This document shows positions 11,627-25,024 of a DNA stretch of 64,000 bases, one piece after another (positions within the stretch are counted from its first letter, which is position 1; each line of letters starts with the position of its first letter). This stretch comes from Lumnitzera littorea (Eukaryota; Streptophyta; Magnoliopsida; Myrtales; Combretaceae), in assembly GCA_024138015.1 (NCBI GenBank), contig JAMXBB010000004.1, forward strand, positions 110,447,443-110,511,442, given 5' to 3'. A program made the translations under genes and the position numbers. A model generated the notes under the pieces. It was given only the letters and a program-made list of their open reading frames with translations, was not told the DNA's origin and did not search any database.

Positions 11627-13639
11627 ACCTCATCGCCTATCACTTAGTTCTACTAAAGGTGGAAAGATGACCATTTTCAACTATCTTCATCGAAGGGTCC
11701 GTATTTACCTCAAGAATTGTAGTTGTTTCCCTTAGTGAGTTCCAATGCAAGTTCGGTTAGTAGTTAAATCGAATTTATGTTAGATTATTTTTGGATAATC
11801 AAGTAATTTCAGACAGTTCAAAACAAGTAATATTATAAAGCAATCAATATATAAGTCTAGCACTCAAAATAACACAACATACGGATAGGCAACTAACCTA
11901 CAACTATAAACAAGATACATGCTAAGGTTTCTAAGTATTATTAAGCAATACTTTAAAGTGTGGTGAAATACTAATCCCATTTACTTGGATACTGATGCTC
12001 ATTAAAATTCAATGCAACATCTTTAGTTTCTATCCAATATATAACATATGTGTTCATTGTAGACATTAAGTATGTTTTCTATTGTGTTATGTGAGTTTTT
12101 CTAAAATTTTATTAAGTGTTATTTAAGTAACGTATGTTTTAACCAAGGTTCTAAGCTAGTATTTTAGCTTAAATCACTACCCAACAAAATTCTGACTCAA
12201 GTTTTAACTCTAGTAAATTCTTAGAGGTTACAAGCAAGAGACATCTTGATTTAACATCTGGCTCTAAATGATCCAATATTTAGTCTCAACCATCTTCAAA
12301 AGTTTGATTGCTCCTATATCTAACTTCTCCTATTAAACTATTTTCTTTTGACTAGTGATATAGGTTATTGTCTAAGAGGCTTCTAGCTTATATTTTGACT
12401 CTGATAAGGATGTAGAATTCATACACAAATCACTAACTGACTTATTGTTGAACTCTTGATGTGATCAAGGATATTCAATACCATACCATATTCTGACTTA
12501 GTTTCTAATGGAGTTTCTGACTTATGGTCCTAAATTAAATTCTTATTTGGAAAGTTTCGAACTTACAATTTATCTCTAAAAATTGTGTAGAGTCTAAAGA
12601 TAAGCCACTTTCTAACCCGGATCCAACTTTTAGTACATTCAACATATTCCATGCCAAGTTACATTCTCACGTAGTTTCTAACATAATTTCTGAACCTACT
12701 GTTATTTATAAATTTTGCTACTTAACATATACTCTAACTTACCCTGAGTTTGCAAATCTCCAAATCCTGCATATACAGTAAGTATCAATAAGTACTTTCA
12801 CCATTTATACCTCTTTTCACTATATTCTCAACTAAATCACAATTGCATTAAAACTTAACAAATTTTACCCCTAGTTTTATTTAAAAATCATCATTCTTAC
12901 ACCTATGAAGAACCACTTCCAGCTATTATATGTAGATAAATATATATTGTATCTTAATTTTATCAAGTGTAGATCAAGCTCCTTAATAAAATATCATGTT
13001 TAGTGCACTGATTACATAAAAACAAAATTTTCTAAAAATCCCAACAACTTAATTTTAAATATCCAATCATATAACTGTAGACATCTTATTTTTACCATTT
13101 TATTAGTTTTATTGAGCTAGGAAAATAAAAAATAAAAATAAAAAACGAAAATTGAAAAAATAATAAAAATGAAGTGCCAAGTTTAGTTGTATCGAGTTGA
13201 GACGAGTTAAGTACTAACGAGTTTAGTTGAGTTGAGATGAGTCAAATCATTTAAAGGCGAATTGGATAATAGTAAGTGCTCAATTTAATAAATTTTAAGT
13301 CGTTGAAACATCATGCTTCATTTTGATCTAGTCTGATATAAAGTAGATTTTTTATTTAACTTATATTGGGCTAAAATAGATTTAGGATTTATTAAATGGG
13401 TTTTTGGGCTAAATCAAATTAAACTGAATCAGACTCGGAAAATAGAAAACTTAAATCAAGATAAGGTTTCTCGAAATTATGTCAAATCTTTAAAAGATTG
13501 TTATCGTATTTTTTGTATATGAATTTATGATCAAATTTTTTGATACGAAAGATTCAATTGTGAGTATTATAAATAAGAATTTAATGATGGACTTAAGAAT
13601 GGTTTTTCTTTTTCTTTTTTTTCTTTTTTTTTTTTTTTT

Positions 13640-14470
13640 GCAATCCCATAATACATTCACAAAATTCCCAACATACACTCCATATTCACTCACCAAAACT
13701 GCACTCCATCAAAACCCACAGAAGCTCCCTAAACATACAATCAAACATTACACACTCACTAAATATTGCTATCGTCCATACGTCACAGTATCCCTCATGA
13801 CACACCACACTACGCCCACATCGTACACATATTCCTATAGCACTAGACCAAGTACCTCACAACACTACACACGTCCCCTAATTACAGACGCCTATACATA
13901 CAATATGCCAGCGTAGCACTGACACAACCGAAGACACATACGAGAACACACACATTCGTTAACCCCTTGATCGTACAGAACACCAATACATATGCACTAA
14001 CTTTACAGCAGCCCCCGTCCCTGAGCACAACACAACACGCTACAGTACGCTCTATTGCCGACACAAGCACTCTATGGACACACTTGACAACTGCATGCCA
14101 ACACTCACAGCCTACACACACAATTCAACCCTGCCTAAAACGTTTACACCAATCCGCAAGTCCTTAGCCACATACCTTGCACTCCACTTACCCTGCACAT
14201 GACCACAGCCAATACACCACACACACTACACTTCATTTAACCTACACTAGACAACACAGCTCATACACTACTTGACTGACACGCCAATCACACAGACTAC
14301 GCGTAAACACACTATTATTCGCATACTAATTTCACTCACTCGTAGACTGCACTTACGCGCTCACAAATATTGATCATACATACACGATTACACGAACACA
14401 ACACACAACTTGATCCACGGCCATGAGCATGACATACGCCACATGTCATACACAATCCATTGCTACACAC
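13640..14470. other. strongly skewed C/A-rich, G-poor island
   Basis: On the + strand, sample 60-base lines here hold 18-24 C but only about 5 G. The neighbours are A/T-dominated on both sides. The text is full of CACAC, ACAC and TACAC pieces without a strict period. It follows a long T/C tract (13600-13638). Open frames here (such as 13527-13916) are long because TAG, TGA and TAA are rare in such text; I see no protein family in them. Confidence 0.7.
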
Positions 14471-14728
14471 ATGACTTGAATTATTTCGATAAAAAATTTT
14501 ATTATTTTATTTTATTGTTGTTTTATTAATTAATTATTTTTACTAATTTATTTTTTTAAGTACAGGTTTTTTATTTTATTTTATTTTCAAATTGCTTATT
14601 TTTTTAGATAATCTTAACTATTAATAAATTTATTTAAATCGTATTTTTTAGTAAAATTGCATTTTTTTTGAAAAAATAAGTGTATCTCTTCTCCAAGATC
14701 TGTATTTTTGGAGAAGATAGATACATAT

Positions 14729-17700
14729 TGTCATAACCCAAAAGGAGTGCCTAGTAATATGATACGAAAACGGCCTTATAAGTTATAAATTGTAGGACTC
14801 TAAACGATTATTCATTAAGGTTTTTGATTTTAATTAAATAACTTACTATAAAATATAAGTGATTATAATTATGGATATCCAATAGGCTACAGTTTATCAG
14901 AACCGTGGAAAATTGATATCCACTACGAAATACTAGGATAAGATAAAATAACTTATTAATTTACAACAAATATTACATAATCCTATCATATGAATATACT
15001 CTACATAAATTGTTTTTGTATCACTATACACTTTTCGATCAACTCTGAGCTAAACCTATTTTCAGTTTGCAGTTTACTCTCAAGTTTATCCTAATCCCTG
15101 CTTATAAGAAACCTGCAAAAGAAATTATAGGAAAACGAGCAAACTACGGCTCAGTGAGTTCATTTTTTACTACTACCTTTTAAGCAAATTATCAATCATT
15201 ATTAGCACACATACCAACTATTTACATACGAAATGAATACAAGCGCGATAAATGTAAGCAACACATTCATAGGAGTCTAGAATTATGAAAGGTGTAGATT
15301 TATATTGTCTACACGTCGATTTTTCCTTCGTATTTACCCATACGAAGTATCCCACCTTAACCGCATAAGGCTACCTTGAGGTACGATCCCACCAGACGAT
15401 ACTCGACTATTACCTTAATCCAAAAAACAACCATTAATATAGGTGGACTCCAACTAAGGTTGCCTACTAAACATATCAAAAGCTCCTCTAATACACAAAG
15501 CGAGTCTATCTCACAATCAACATATATCTAAGGTCCCATAGGCACAATTATGCGAGTCATCTCGCAAACAATTGGAGATACTATGCTAACTTTACCTTAA
15601 CAATAAAAACATCCTTCACGGACACCACAAGCCTTTTCGGAAATCATTCAAAAGTATATTTAAAATTGGAAAAACACTTACCAAAATACTTTTCTCAAAA
15701 ATTTACAAAGCTATCACTCTCGATCAACATACTAGTTGGATCATTAACATATGGCAAATATAATGGGTTTCTTTAGTTGAATAGTTACTTACCAATTTAA
15801 GAAAATGATCACACGAATGATAGCATACAAAACAATCGGTCATTCAACAAACAATCAATATCAACTAACAAATAGATAGTAAATTACAAGAACTCTTTCA
15901 CCTAAGTTAATGCTCACTTTCCTAGCCTTTGGGATTTCCAGAACTTGATAGTTGGGTACCTAAAAGATAATAAAACTTATGGATATCTTGAAAAACTAGG
16001 TTCTTCAATTAACTATATAACTATTACCGTTTGCTTTGTTTTCCGCTATAATCCAAGTATGATATAATTATAGTTTAACTTAAATCTTTTACTCGATTTA
16101 CGTTAAATTTTTAATTGTGTCTAACTTTTTCATTCTAGTTCTATTCTTTACAAATTTGTAGTCGATTTTTATCGTTTTCGAATATACTTTCTCGTAGTAG
16201 GGTTCGTTTTGGACGTTGTAACCTGCATTTTCCATTATAGTGTAAAAATATTGCAAATTTTATTATTTTGATTTAAATAATTATAATTTATTATTTTAAG
16301 CTTTTTTTATGATTTTATTATTCAATTAATTTATAAATTTTATATTTTTGAAATTTTATTACTTTGGACTTTATTTTTCAATAATTAATTTATTTCACTA
16401 TTTTAGGGCTAAATACTTATTTAATTCACTTTTTGCTATATTAATAATTTTCTAATTAATTAATTAATTATTTTATTATTATTATTATTAATTACGAATT
16501 TAATTATATTTTATTAAATGATGACGTGGCAGCATGAGGAGGTGCCACGTGTCATTTTAACGATTTAGTATATTTTTCAATTTTTTTTCATATTTTAGTA
16601 CTTTTCATGATATTTATATAATTATGTTTATTATTCTACTTTATTAAATTTTGCAAATTAATTATTTTCCCTTTTCTTCTAACCTCATGGCATGTATATA
16701 TATTTATATATTATATTAACTTATTTAAGGACTTAGTATTTTAGTATACTTGTACATGTATTATTTAGGAATATACATATACNTTTTTCCTATTTTAGTA
16801 CTTTTCATGATATTTATATAATTATGTTTATTATTCTACTTTATTAAATTTTGCAAATTAATTATTTTCCCTTTTCTTCTAACCTCATGGCATGTATATA
16901 TATTTATATATTATATTAACTTATTTAAGGACTTAGTATTTTAGTATACTTGTACATGTATTATTTAGGAATATACATATACTTATACTTATTCATATGC
17001 CATAATTATACTATACGTATATTTATATTTATACATACACTTTTATACTTTTATTTTCCTATACTTTTACATGTATTTAATTATGCTACTTATACCATAA
17101 TTTATACGTATGTATATTAACTTAATTTACTAAGTCTTATATGTGTGTGTGTACTTATCATATACTCTTATTTACATATTATTAAGTACCGTGCATATAC
17201 ATAAGCAAATAAACATATGTATACATATCCTTCTTTATTTAACATACATATGTGTAACTTAGTAAAAATAATATATGTACACACATATGTATTTTCGGCT
17301 ACATGTTATACATATACATATATATATAATAAGAATACCTAATATACATGCTATATATGCATATATATATATACACATTTATTTCCATAAAATAGACATA
17401 CATAACAAAAATATATGTATAGTAGTATAATAAATACCTTAAAAATACTACTTGATTATTTCTTTTGGTGTCTTGAATAGTGGTTGGATCAAGCTTTTCT
17501 TCTTTTTGTATTTGTTGAAGGAAAATATAAGAAAAAAAAATCACAAGATGAAAGTGAAGAAAAGATGGAAAGCTTTCGGTGGGAAAAGGAAAAAAATTGC
17601 ATGTGTTTTGTAAAGAAAAGTAAAAGGAAAATGAGTACACACGTAGTTGGCCAAAAAGAAATAGGAGGAAAAGTAGAAGAATTAAAAGAAAAAGAAAATA

Positions 17701-18360
17701 AGATATGAGAATTATTTGATTTGACTCAAATCCTTATCTTATATTCCAAATCTTACTCACATTTAGCACATGGGAAGAAGAAAAGAAAACATATTTACTA
17801 GCAACCAAATGAACACAGCAACATGGAAGGGAAAAAACAATAGGGAAGGAAGAAGGAAAAGAAAAGAGGAAAAAAGGAAAAGAAAAATTAGAAATTTCTA
17901 AATATAAGAATTATAATTTTACTAATTATAAAATAATGTTGAATTTTTATAAAGTTTATTAATTTAATTGTTAACTGTTACGTTTATAGTATTTGGAAGT
18001 TATCTCGAGTTCGTTGATGATTTTATGCAAGTGTGCATATTAATCAATAATTATATTCGATTAAGGTTTTATCACTATTAGGGTATAATTATTCATTTTA
18101 TAAGCTTAAAATTATAGTTTTAAGATCTTTTTTTTTTGTCATGTTCGGGTTCGATCTCGGATACTTACACATACATAGGGTTTAGGGTTTCGTACGCGAT
18201 CTAAGTTTCGAATAAAATTTTAGATTTTTTATCCTTTGTATTATGTTCGAGTTTAAAATTTTAATTAATTTTATATTTATCAACTCCGTTGAGTTAGTAT
18301 AATTATCTATAATATTTAAATCAATTCGTTGCTTAAAACGCTAAATTTGCAGTGTTTACA
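14729..18360 (-). mobile_element. nested solo LTR (copy C, Ty3/gypsy type)
   Basis: This TG...CA block (TGTCATAACCC to GTGTTTACA) is flanked by CATAT (14724-14728) and TATAT (18361-18365), a duplication with one C-to-T change. It is homologous, in the opposite orientation, to the block at about 3.55-7.53 kb. The 3632 bp include a duplicated stretch at a single N that probably is an assembly artefact, so the true length is near 3.4 kb. No gag-pol sequence or binding site is present. Confidence 0.75.
16591..16982. repeat. exact 192-bp direct repeat around an N (assembly gap)
   Basis: Bases 16591-16782 are repeated without a mismatch at 16791-16982, and the single N lies at 16783. The few bases right of the N also resemble those left of the first copy. 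This is how two overlapping contig ends look when they are abutted rather than merged. Confidence 0.9.
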
Positions 18361-20200
18361 TATATCTTAATGTATCTTGCATATAAGATTTTGGAAATAT
18401 ACGTATCTTAGTGTATTTTGCAGATAGGATTTATGAAAGATACCTTTTGACATGTAGAGAGTTTTTTAAAAAATAAAATATAAAAAAAATTAATTGGATT
18501 TTTTTAAAAAGATTTAGTTAGTTAAGGTTTTCTTATATTTGTGAAATTAGATTTTTAGGTTTATTTTTCAATAAATGGTTAAATAAACATATATTTGGCT
18601 AAATTTTCAAATTTAAAAAGAATCCACCTACTAATATTTTATAAAAAAAACTATGTTGGTTTGATCTCGACTAGCGAGTACGTAAGCATCTTCGGGACAA
18701 CTACATAAAAAATAAAATAAAATAAATTTCTTTTCTTTTCTTAAAAATTTGTAATGAAAATTTCATTTTATTTTTTATAAAAATATAAAAATAAAGCCTA
18801 TTAATTGATTTTTTTTTATTTTTACATGGTGACTTAGTTTTAATAAATTAGCCACAAATTTAATTTTTCTAGAAATTATTTTCTTAGAAAATATGCAAAT
18901 TAGTGGCTAAAATAAGGTTTTTCTACTCAAAAACCCTAATTTCATTTTTTACCAATTGAACTGGTTGGTTACTCCACTTTTTTAAAATATTTTTTAAAAC
19001 AATTTTTTAAGAAAAATGTTTTTCTTAATTTAATGACAAGTATTTTGTATTAAGCGGGCTTAGCTTATTATAAAATAAATTAAGAAAAACGAAATAGGGT
19101 TAGACAATAACATCAAAATATAATATCTTAAGAGTATATCCATAAAATTTTAAGTAGAAACTACACTTATTAGTTTTTCAAAAACTCGATTAAAATTCAG
19201 AGCGCGAGACGTTTTTCTTAAGGATCTCACATTTACACTCAAAATTTTGAAAATTTGATTGAAAATTTGAATTTCTCATGCAAAAATACTTAAGAAAACC
19301 AAATTTCAAAATTTTTTGTGAACGTTTGTTATTTTTCTCCTAATTTTGACAAAATTGAAGAAAACTAGCGACTTACTGGAACTCGATGCTCCGGCTATCG
19401 TAAGAGGAAGATGGTTTATTGGCAGCCCTTATCGTCAGCCACTCCTTCAGGTTGTCACCTAGTTTCACTTTCAAGTGGTCGATTTTCTTGGGTACTTAAA
19501 TATCCCATATTTTACACTATATTTTCCTAATTTTTTAACCCTAAATTTCCTCTCTCGTTCTCCTTTCCAAAATTTTATTAAGCTCCAAAATAACCAAACT
19601 TTCATCTAGTAAGCGCATGGGATTTTTATGGCTTAGTTAAGGTAGGTTTTGGAATTAGTTTTCCTAATAAGCTATGTTTTTCCTTTGACTTAGGTGTCAT
19701 TTGCTAAGAACCTCAACATTTTGCAATCCTACAGCTGGCTCTAGACCTTACCACGATATGAGATGTGTTTTTTAAGTGTAGCATAATTTTTTAGAATGTT
19801 TTTTCATACTTTTGTTAATTTATTTAGTAATATTTGTATACTTGGGTATTTTTGGTAATTATAGGTACATATATTAACATAACAATTATACATAGTGTCT
19901 ATACATGTTTTTTATATATTATTTTATATACAATGTTAATTATATTACCCCTATAATTCATTTCCAAGTATTCATTAATTTTCGAAACCCAATTTATGCG
20001 TTACCGATAATATAATTAATAATATAGTAAATTTCTACTATTTTAGTTATAATTTTAATATTTTATTATATTTTTAAATTCTGAGCTTATGGGAACTTCT
20101 AGATTAATATTTCCTCGTAAGTTTCTAACTTAATTGGATTATCTTCTCCGAACGCTTTAAATCGTCTAATAAACCTAGTTGTGCTAGTACAGGTCACACA

Positions 20201-23200
20201 TTTCCACCCTCCTTTGAAAAGTTTTATACTTAAAATTGTGACATCTTAAGCTATTATCACGGTATTTGAATCAATAAATACTATCTCCTCTTCATCCTTA
20301 TTCTTGATGCTAAAATTTATTTTCATTCTTACTTTCTGAATTGACTCCTATTCAAATTCCTAAGTTAACTCTTTACTTGTTACTCTTATATTGATCTTCT
20401 GTAAACTAATATTTTTCTTTACTCCCTTAATTCTCTTATTCACTATCAACATTATATCCAAGTCACTACTATAACTTATCATTATTTCAGTATCTCCATT
20501 TACATTTTCTTCTTTCTACTCCTTACATTTTGAATTGATTGTATTAATAAGTTATTTATTTATATGGTATTTTCTTGAATTTTATAAATTCAAAGGTAAT
20601 CAAATTAATTGGACGAAATTCATTGGTTTAGTAAAGTTTTCTATACTCAATATTCAAGGTACAAGCGTTTGTTGAATAGGTCTTATGAACAATTAGTTCT
20701 TAAATAAGTTTCTGAGTTAACTTCTGAATCTAAGAAATCTTAAGTTTCTAGAAAGGAGAAATTTTCAAATTCTATTTTGAAATAATCTTTGGTATAAGGT
20801 TTGTTGCATACTAAAATTTTCATTTGCCCAAAGTATTACCTAAATTTAGTTAGTTGTTTAGATCATATCAAATCTTCGTATTCAAGATTGCTCTCAAGTT
20901 TATTATCTTGGTATTAAGGTTTATTGTCAATCTGATTGTTCTTCTTCATAAGTTTTACTTATATTACTAAAGTGTAGTTTTGTTATATAGGTATCAATCT
21001 ACTGTTTTGGGATTCATCATTATTCCTATTTTTATATCGTCTGACTTTGTATAGTGGCATAGTATTTGATTAATAGTTATCGTTACTTAATTATATCATT
21101 ATACAATAAGTTTCTTATTTATTATACTCTTATAAGAATATCCAAATCATTCATTACACTTATTATATCTTGTCATGTTACATTAAATGCATTTAAATTC
21201 CTTTATTCTATTCATGATGTTTAATGCATTTTTAATCATTTGATTGAGAAATCTTCTCATACTATCCTTAATGTTCTTAACTTATGAGTCACAAAGTTTT
21301 CTGCTTCAACAACTATATTAGTATTGTAGTATATACCTATTAGTTCTTTTTCTATCTTATCATCCATCTTCTATTCTATTGTACAATTTTAATGTAGTTA
21401 ATATTTTACCTTTTGTCAAAATTTTAAGTTTTATTGATGGTTATTCACATCTTGATTATTTCTTTTACAATTAACACAAATTTTTTTCATTCTTATGTTG
21501 ATTATGTTTCCTATTATATGATTGTTGCGCTGTTGTTCCAAGCACTAACTTTATATTTTGTGTCATTAACACATATGTCAACAATAGTGCGTTTGGTAAA
21601 TTTTAACTATTCTCTATCTCAAATTCAAATGAGATAGTGGATGACTTAAATGAGTTGAAGCTAACACAACTTGACAAAAAAAAAAAAAACTAGTACGACC
21701 TTTGACCAAGTGGACTCATGAAATATCTCTGACTAATATGACTCGAATTTGTTTAAACGTAACACAACTCATACAAAATAAAATAGAAGACTCAATCAAA
21801 GAGACTTGAGAACCATCAATTTGTCAATCCCTTTATGTTTACTCAAACGTGTTAATGTACATATGAGAAATATTACCCGTAATGTTTTAACTATACTTCA
21901 TATCACAATTACTGTTTTTCCCTCTTGTAATATAATTGATTAGAGATTATAGATTTAGAGCTTCTTTACTTTTCTTGTATGGTTTTCACCACAAAGAGTG
22001 AAGTTAACCAAATGGATAGTTTAATATAATTACTACATGCATTTATTCCTTACCTCCCCTTATTAGCAATTAAAGAATTTTAGTTAATCTAGCTATATGT
22101 TTAATACTTTGGGTTAGGATTTGTATTTTAGTCAAAAGTCTTTACTTTCTAACATTCTTGTTGTAACATACTAAGATCACTCTAAGGTCTTAACTAACTA
22201 AATTGAAAACTTCTCCCTAAACTCACTTCTTAGAAACAGCTACTATTGATATCCTTCTCAATTAAGGTGGCTATATCTTGGAATTTGAGGGTCTACTTTT
22301 AATGTATATTGTGTTAAAATTGATTGGACTGATGGTTTGGTTCAAATATTAGTTAAGTCAAGATAGAATCTTCTCCTAATTTAATCCTTCAAAGGCGAGG
22401 GTGGTTATCTATAATTTTATTCTAGATTGTTTTCTACGTATACTTATACATTCTTCCTAAACTAGCACTAAGTTAACATTATGTTGTTAACTTATCACAA
22501 ATTAACATTACACCCCTATGTATCTGAGTTGAATAATGTATCTCTTGTCATACCCATGCAAAAACTCTACTATTTACTTATAACAGATTTGTATTGGTTA
22601 CACTTATTACATAAGCTAAAGGAACAAATTTAACATTCTCTTAACTATACATTTGGATCATATACTATTGAATAATTATACCTAAAAAGAAATATAGATT
22701 TAATCCTCTTCATATTCAATGTCATTCTTAATTCTTAGATATGCTACATTTGATTATTACTTTGCCCCTTTAACTAAAAATCTAAGTGAAATTGTTATTC
22801 TATGTTCAAAGTCAAAATGTACTACAAATCATTAAAATATCTCAAGAACTCTAAAATATCATCAAGAGTTAGAATAGTTCCTAGTATTTTAAACATATCT
22901 AAACTACTAAGCTTACCATCTATGCTAGGGTTCCTAATACAAAATCGCCTTCTTCATAACACATTATATAATAACCTTAATAAACATAAATTGTTATTTC
23001 CTTAGTTAAATCCAATTCAACTATATTTATTTTTTTCAACTTTCATTTTCACTTTTAGTTCCTAAATCTACATTTGGTAATATACTTCCCAATGTTTCTA
23101 CAATATCTATAACTTTATATGCCTCTTTCTTAACATCTATCGTATTATTATTCTTAATGAACCTTTCCTTCAAGTTCACCTCTTGACTTTTTGAATTAGG

Positions 23201-25024
23201 TTTTGCTTCACTTTCCGATTCAACTTTATACCTTATAATCCTATTAAATTCCATACTTCATGTTTTTGTTCTAATGTTTTCTACCATAGTAGTTTAATGT
23301 TTAACTCCAAATATACATTCCCGACTCAAGCTAAGATAATCAAGTTTCAATCTTTTTCTACTGAATTACATATACTTTTACCATTCCAATTTGCTCGTTG
23401 TTCTTAACCATTTCCATTTTAATCCCATAAGTTCAGCAATTATCAATACTTTACATTACTTATATACCAATAGTACTACTCAATTTACTTCTTATGTGGA
23501 AATATTATTTTATAGGTATAAGCATCTTAATATATTTGACATACATACATAATATATAATCAATGTAAGAAGTTAGTATATTAACATACTTTTTGTTTAA
23601 AAGACTAACACATTCATATAAGTATCTTCATATATATTGTAATTATATGTGATATTGTGTTTTTAACTCAACACTATTTATTCACACACACACACACACA
23701 CTTCAATCCTACCAAGAGATATATACAGTTTCTATAAGGTTTAAAACAAAAAGTTATATTGAGGTGTGAATTTCCATTTTGCTATTGAAGCCTCTTTTCA
23801 TATGTTATTTATATTTTGAAAAGGATACAACATCCATATAATTTCACAAAGAGTCAATTACCTATCTAGAAAACTTATAAATCAATGCCTCCCTTTTATA
23901 TTAGTCTTAATAGGAGATTATATCTAATTTCTAGAGGATCCTAAGTCAGACTATCAATTATATATCTTTAAGTATGAGCAAGACCCAAATAAGATGTTGT
24001 TATTCATAGAAAAACATACTATCATCTTGGTATCTTTTTTTTTTTTTATTAATAACTGTTAATACACCATGTACTTTATTTTCATCACATATCATTACCA
24101 GGAACCATCATTTAGAGCTTGCTATGATTTTTCCTTAATTATTTAATTTCACCTATTCACCTTATAATAATCAACTTTTCTTTCTAGATCAAACTCCAAA
24201 ACAGTTCTAAGTTAGATTATACCTCTGAGATTATCTTAAGCTCACTCCCCACATTAATTTTTAACTTATGTTCTGTATCTTTAGTTATTTATGTTTTCAT
24301 CCGCCCAACCCTCTACATCACATTCTGACCTATCTAAGTTACTTCTTAAGTCATCAAATCACCTAATTCTGCTACCAACTCCCATGTTTCCATACTTCAC
24401 CAAAATAATTTAGCAGCTCAATACTCATTTACAACCATGTTATTACACGTATAAATCAAACTACTCAATATTTCACATTTCCAATACTCTACTTCTACGT
24501 TAAACCAGAATTCCCAAAAATCCAACCTCAAAAATAAGAAATAGACCATTAGACAATTAATTTAGGGAACATGTCTAATAATGCATACAATGTATCTATG
24601 CATACTTAATTTTCACTTATCCGTTTGGTATATCTAAGCCTTCCTTACTTCTCGATATTACTTGACCAGTTAACTTCCAACACCGACCTTAAAAATCACA
24701 TTTCATATTCCACAAAGGATTTGTTCTTGTTTTAATTAGATTCCACTTAAGCTATTATAAATTTCTCGTTACTACTGTATAAGTTTACAAGTTATTGTCA
24801 TTAATAATTCAAATGTGATATTGATGTATCTTATCCTTTCTTTGTTATATATATAAATAGCAAATATAGCTTATGGCATAAATCTTTTACGAACCACTCA
24901 TGTCCTGCTCTTCGTGGTTGCCTATGATGTGTAGTTAATTTTATTTATAACACTTTAAAACAAATTCTTAAGAATCACGCTTTAAGCGAATTCTTAAGAA
25001 TTATAATCTAATACCACCTAAAAT
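20201..25024 (-). other. internal region of the outer LTR element, no intact coding
   Basis: These 4.8 kb lie between the polypurine tract and the degraded primer binding site of the outer element. No protease, reverse transcriptase, RNase H or integrase motif can be read in either strand. The longest open frames are about 70 codons; one on the minus strand at 23036-23254 is Lys/Glu/Ser-rich and unrecognised. A (CA)n run lies at about 23684-23701. The element is either a non-autonomous derivative or decayed beyond reading. Confidence 0.5.

Larger units (their letters stand above)
13076..19106 (-). mobile_element. LTR-type insertion (TGTAGACA...TTAGACA) with ATAAC duplication
   Basis: This 6031-bp insertion in LTR A is flanked by exact ATAAC copies (13071-13075 and 19107-19111). 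The paralogous LTR B shows no insertion (CATACAACATTAAAAT near 30247). The ends are TG...CA. Removing the nested LTR C leaves about 2.4 kb with no binding site or polypurine tract, so a solo LTR is the simplest reading. The minus-strand sense is suggested by its end GATGTCTACA, a common plant LTR 3' end. It contains a C-rich, G-poor island at about 13640-14470. Confidence 0.75.
10250..20200 (-). repeat. 3' LTR (A) of the outer element, interrupted twice
   Basis: The LTR pieces are 10250-11059, 11627-13075 and 19107-20200. They align in order with LTR B pieces: the 'cttaaatctcactcc' region at 10670 with 25466, the 'aagctccttaataaaatatcatg' region at 12978 with 30161, and the 'gtatttttggtaattat' region at 19845 with 33870. 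The two interruptions are the Cassandra element and the 6-kb element with ATAAC duplications. The sense start at 20200 reads TGTGTGACCTG on the minus strand. The other end near 10250 is less sure, because the first 60 bases are rearranged relative to B. Confidence 0.75.

Noticed and set aside
11234..11735. Overlapping short frames on both strands
   Set aside because: They lie in the non-coding Cassandra element; its GC-rich LTRs simply lack stops.
13527..13916. 129-codon + frame and neighbours at 13882-14167
   Set aside because: They fall in a T/C tract and a G-poor island where stops are rare by composition; no domain is visible.
17299..17708. Tyr-rich minus frame and Lys-rich plus frame
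   Set aside because: Low-complexity translations of an LTR; the homologous copy at 4-5 kb does not keep the frames.
10250..20200. LTR A and LTR B as two unrelated solo LTRs
   Set aside because: Reading the minus strand, a degraded Met-type binding site adjoins B and a purine tract adjoins A, which fits the 5' and 3' LTRs of one element better, although a target-site duplication was not found.
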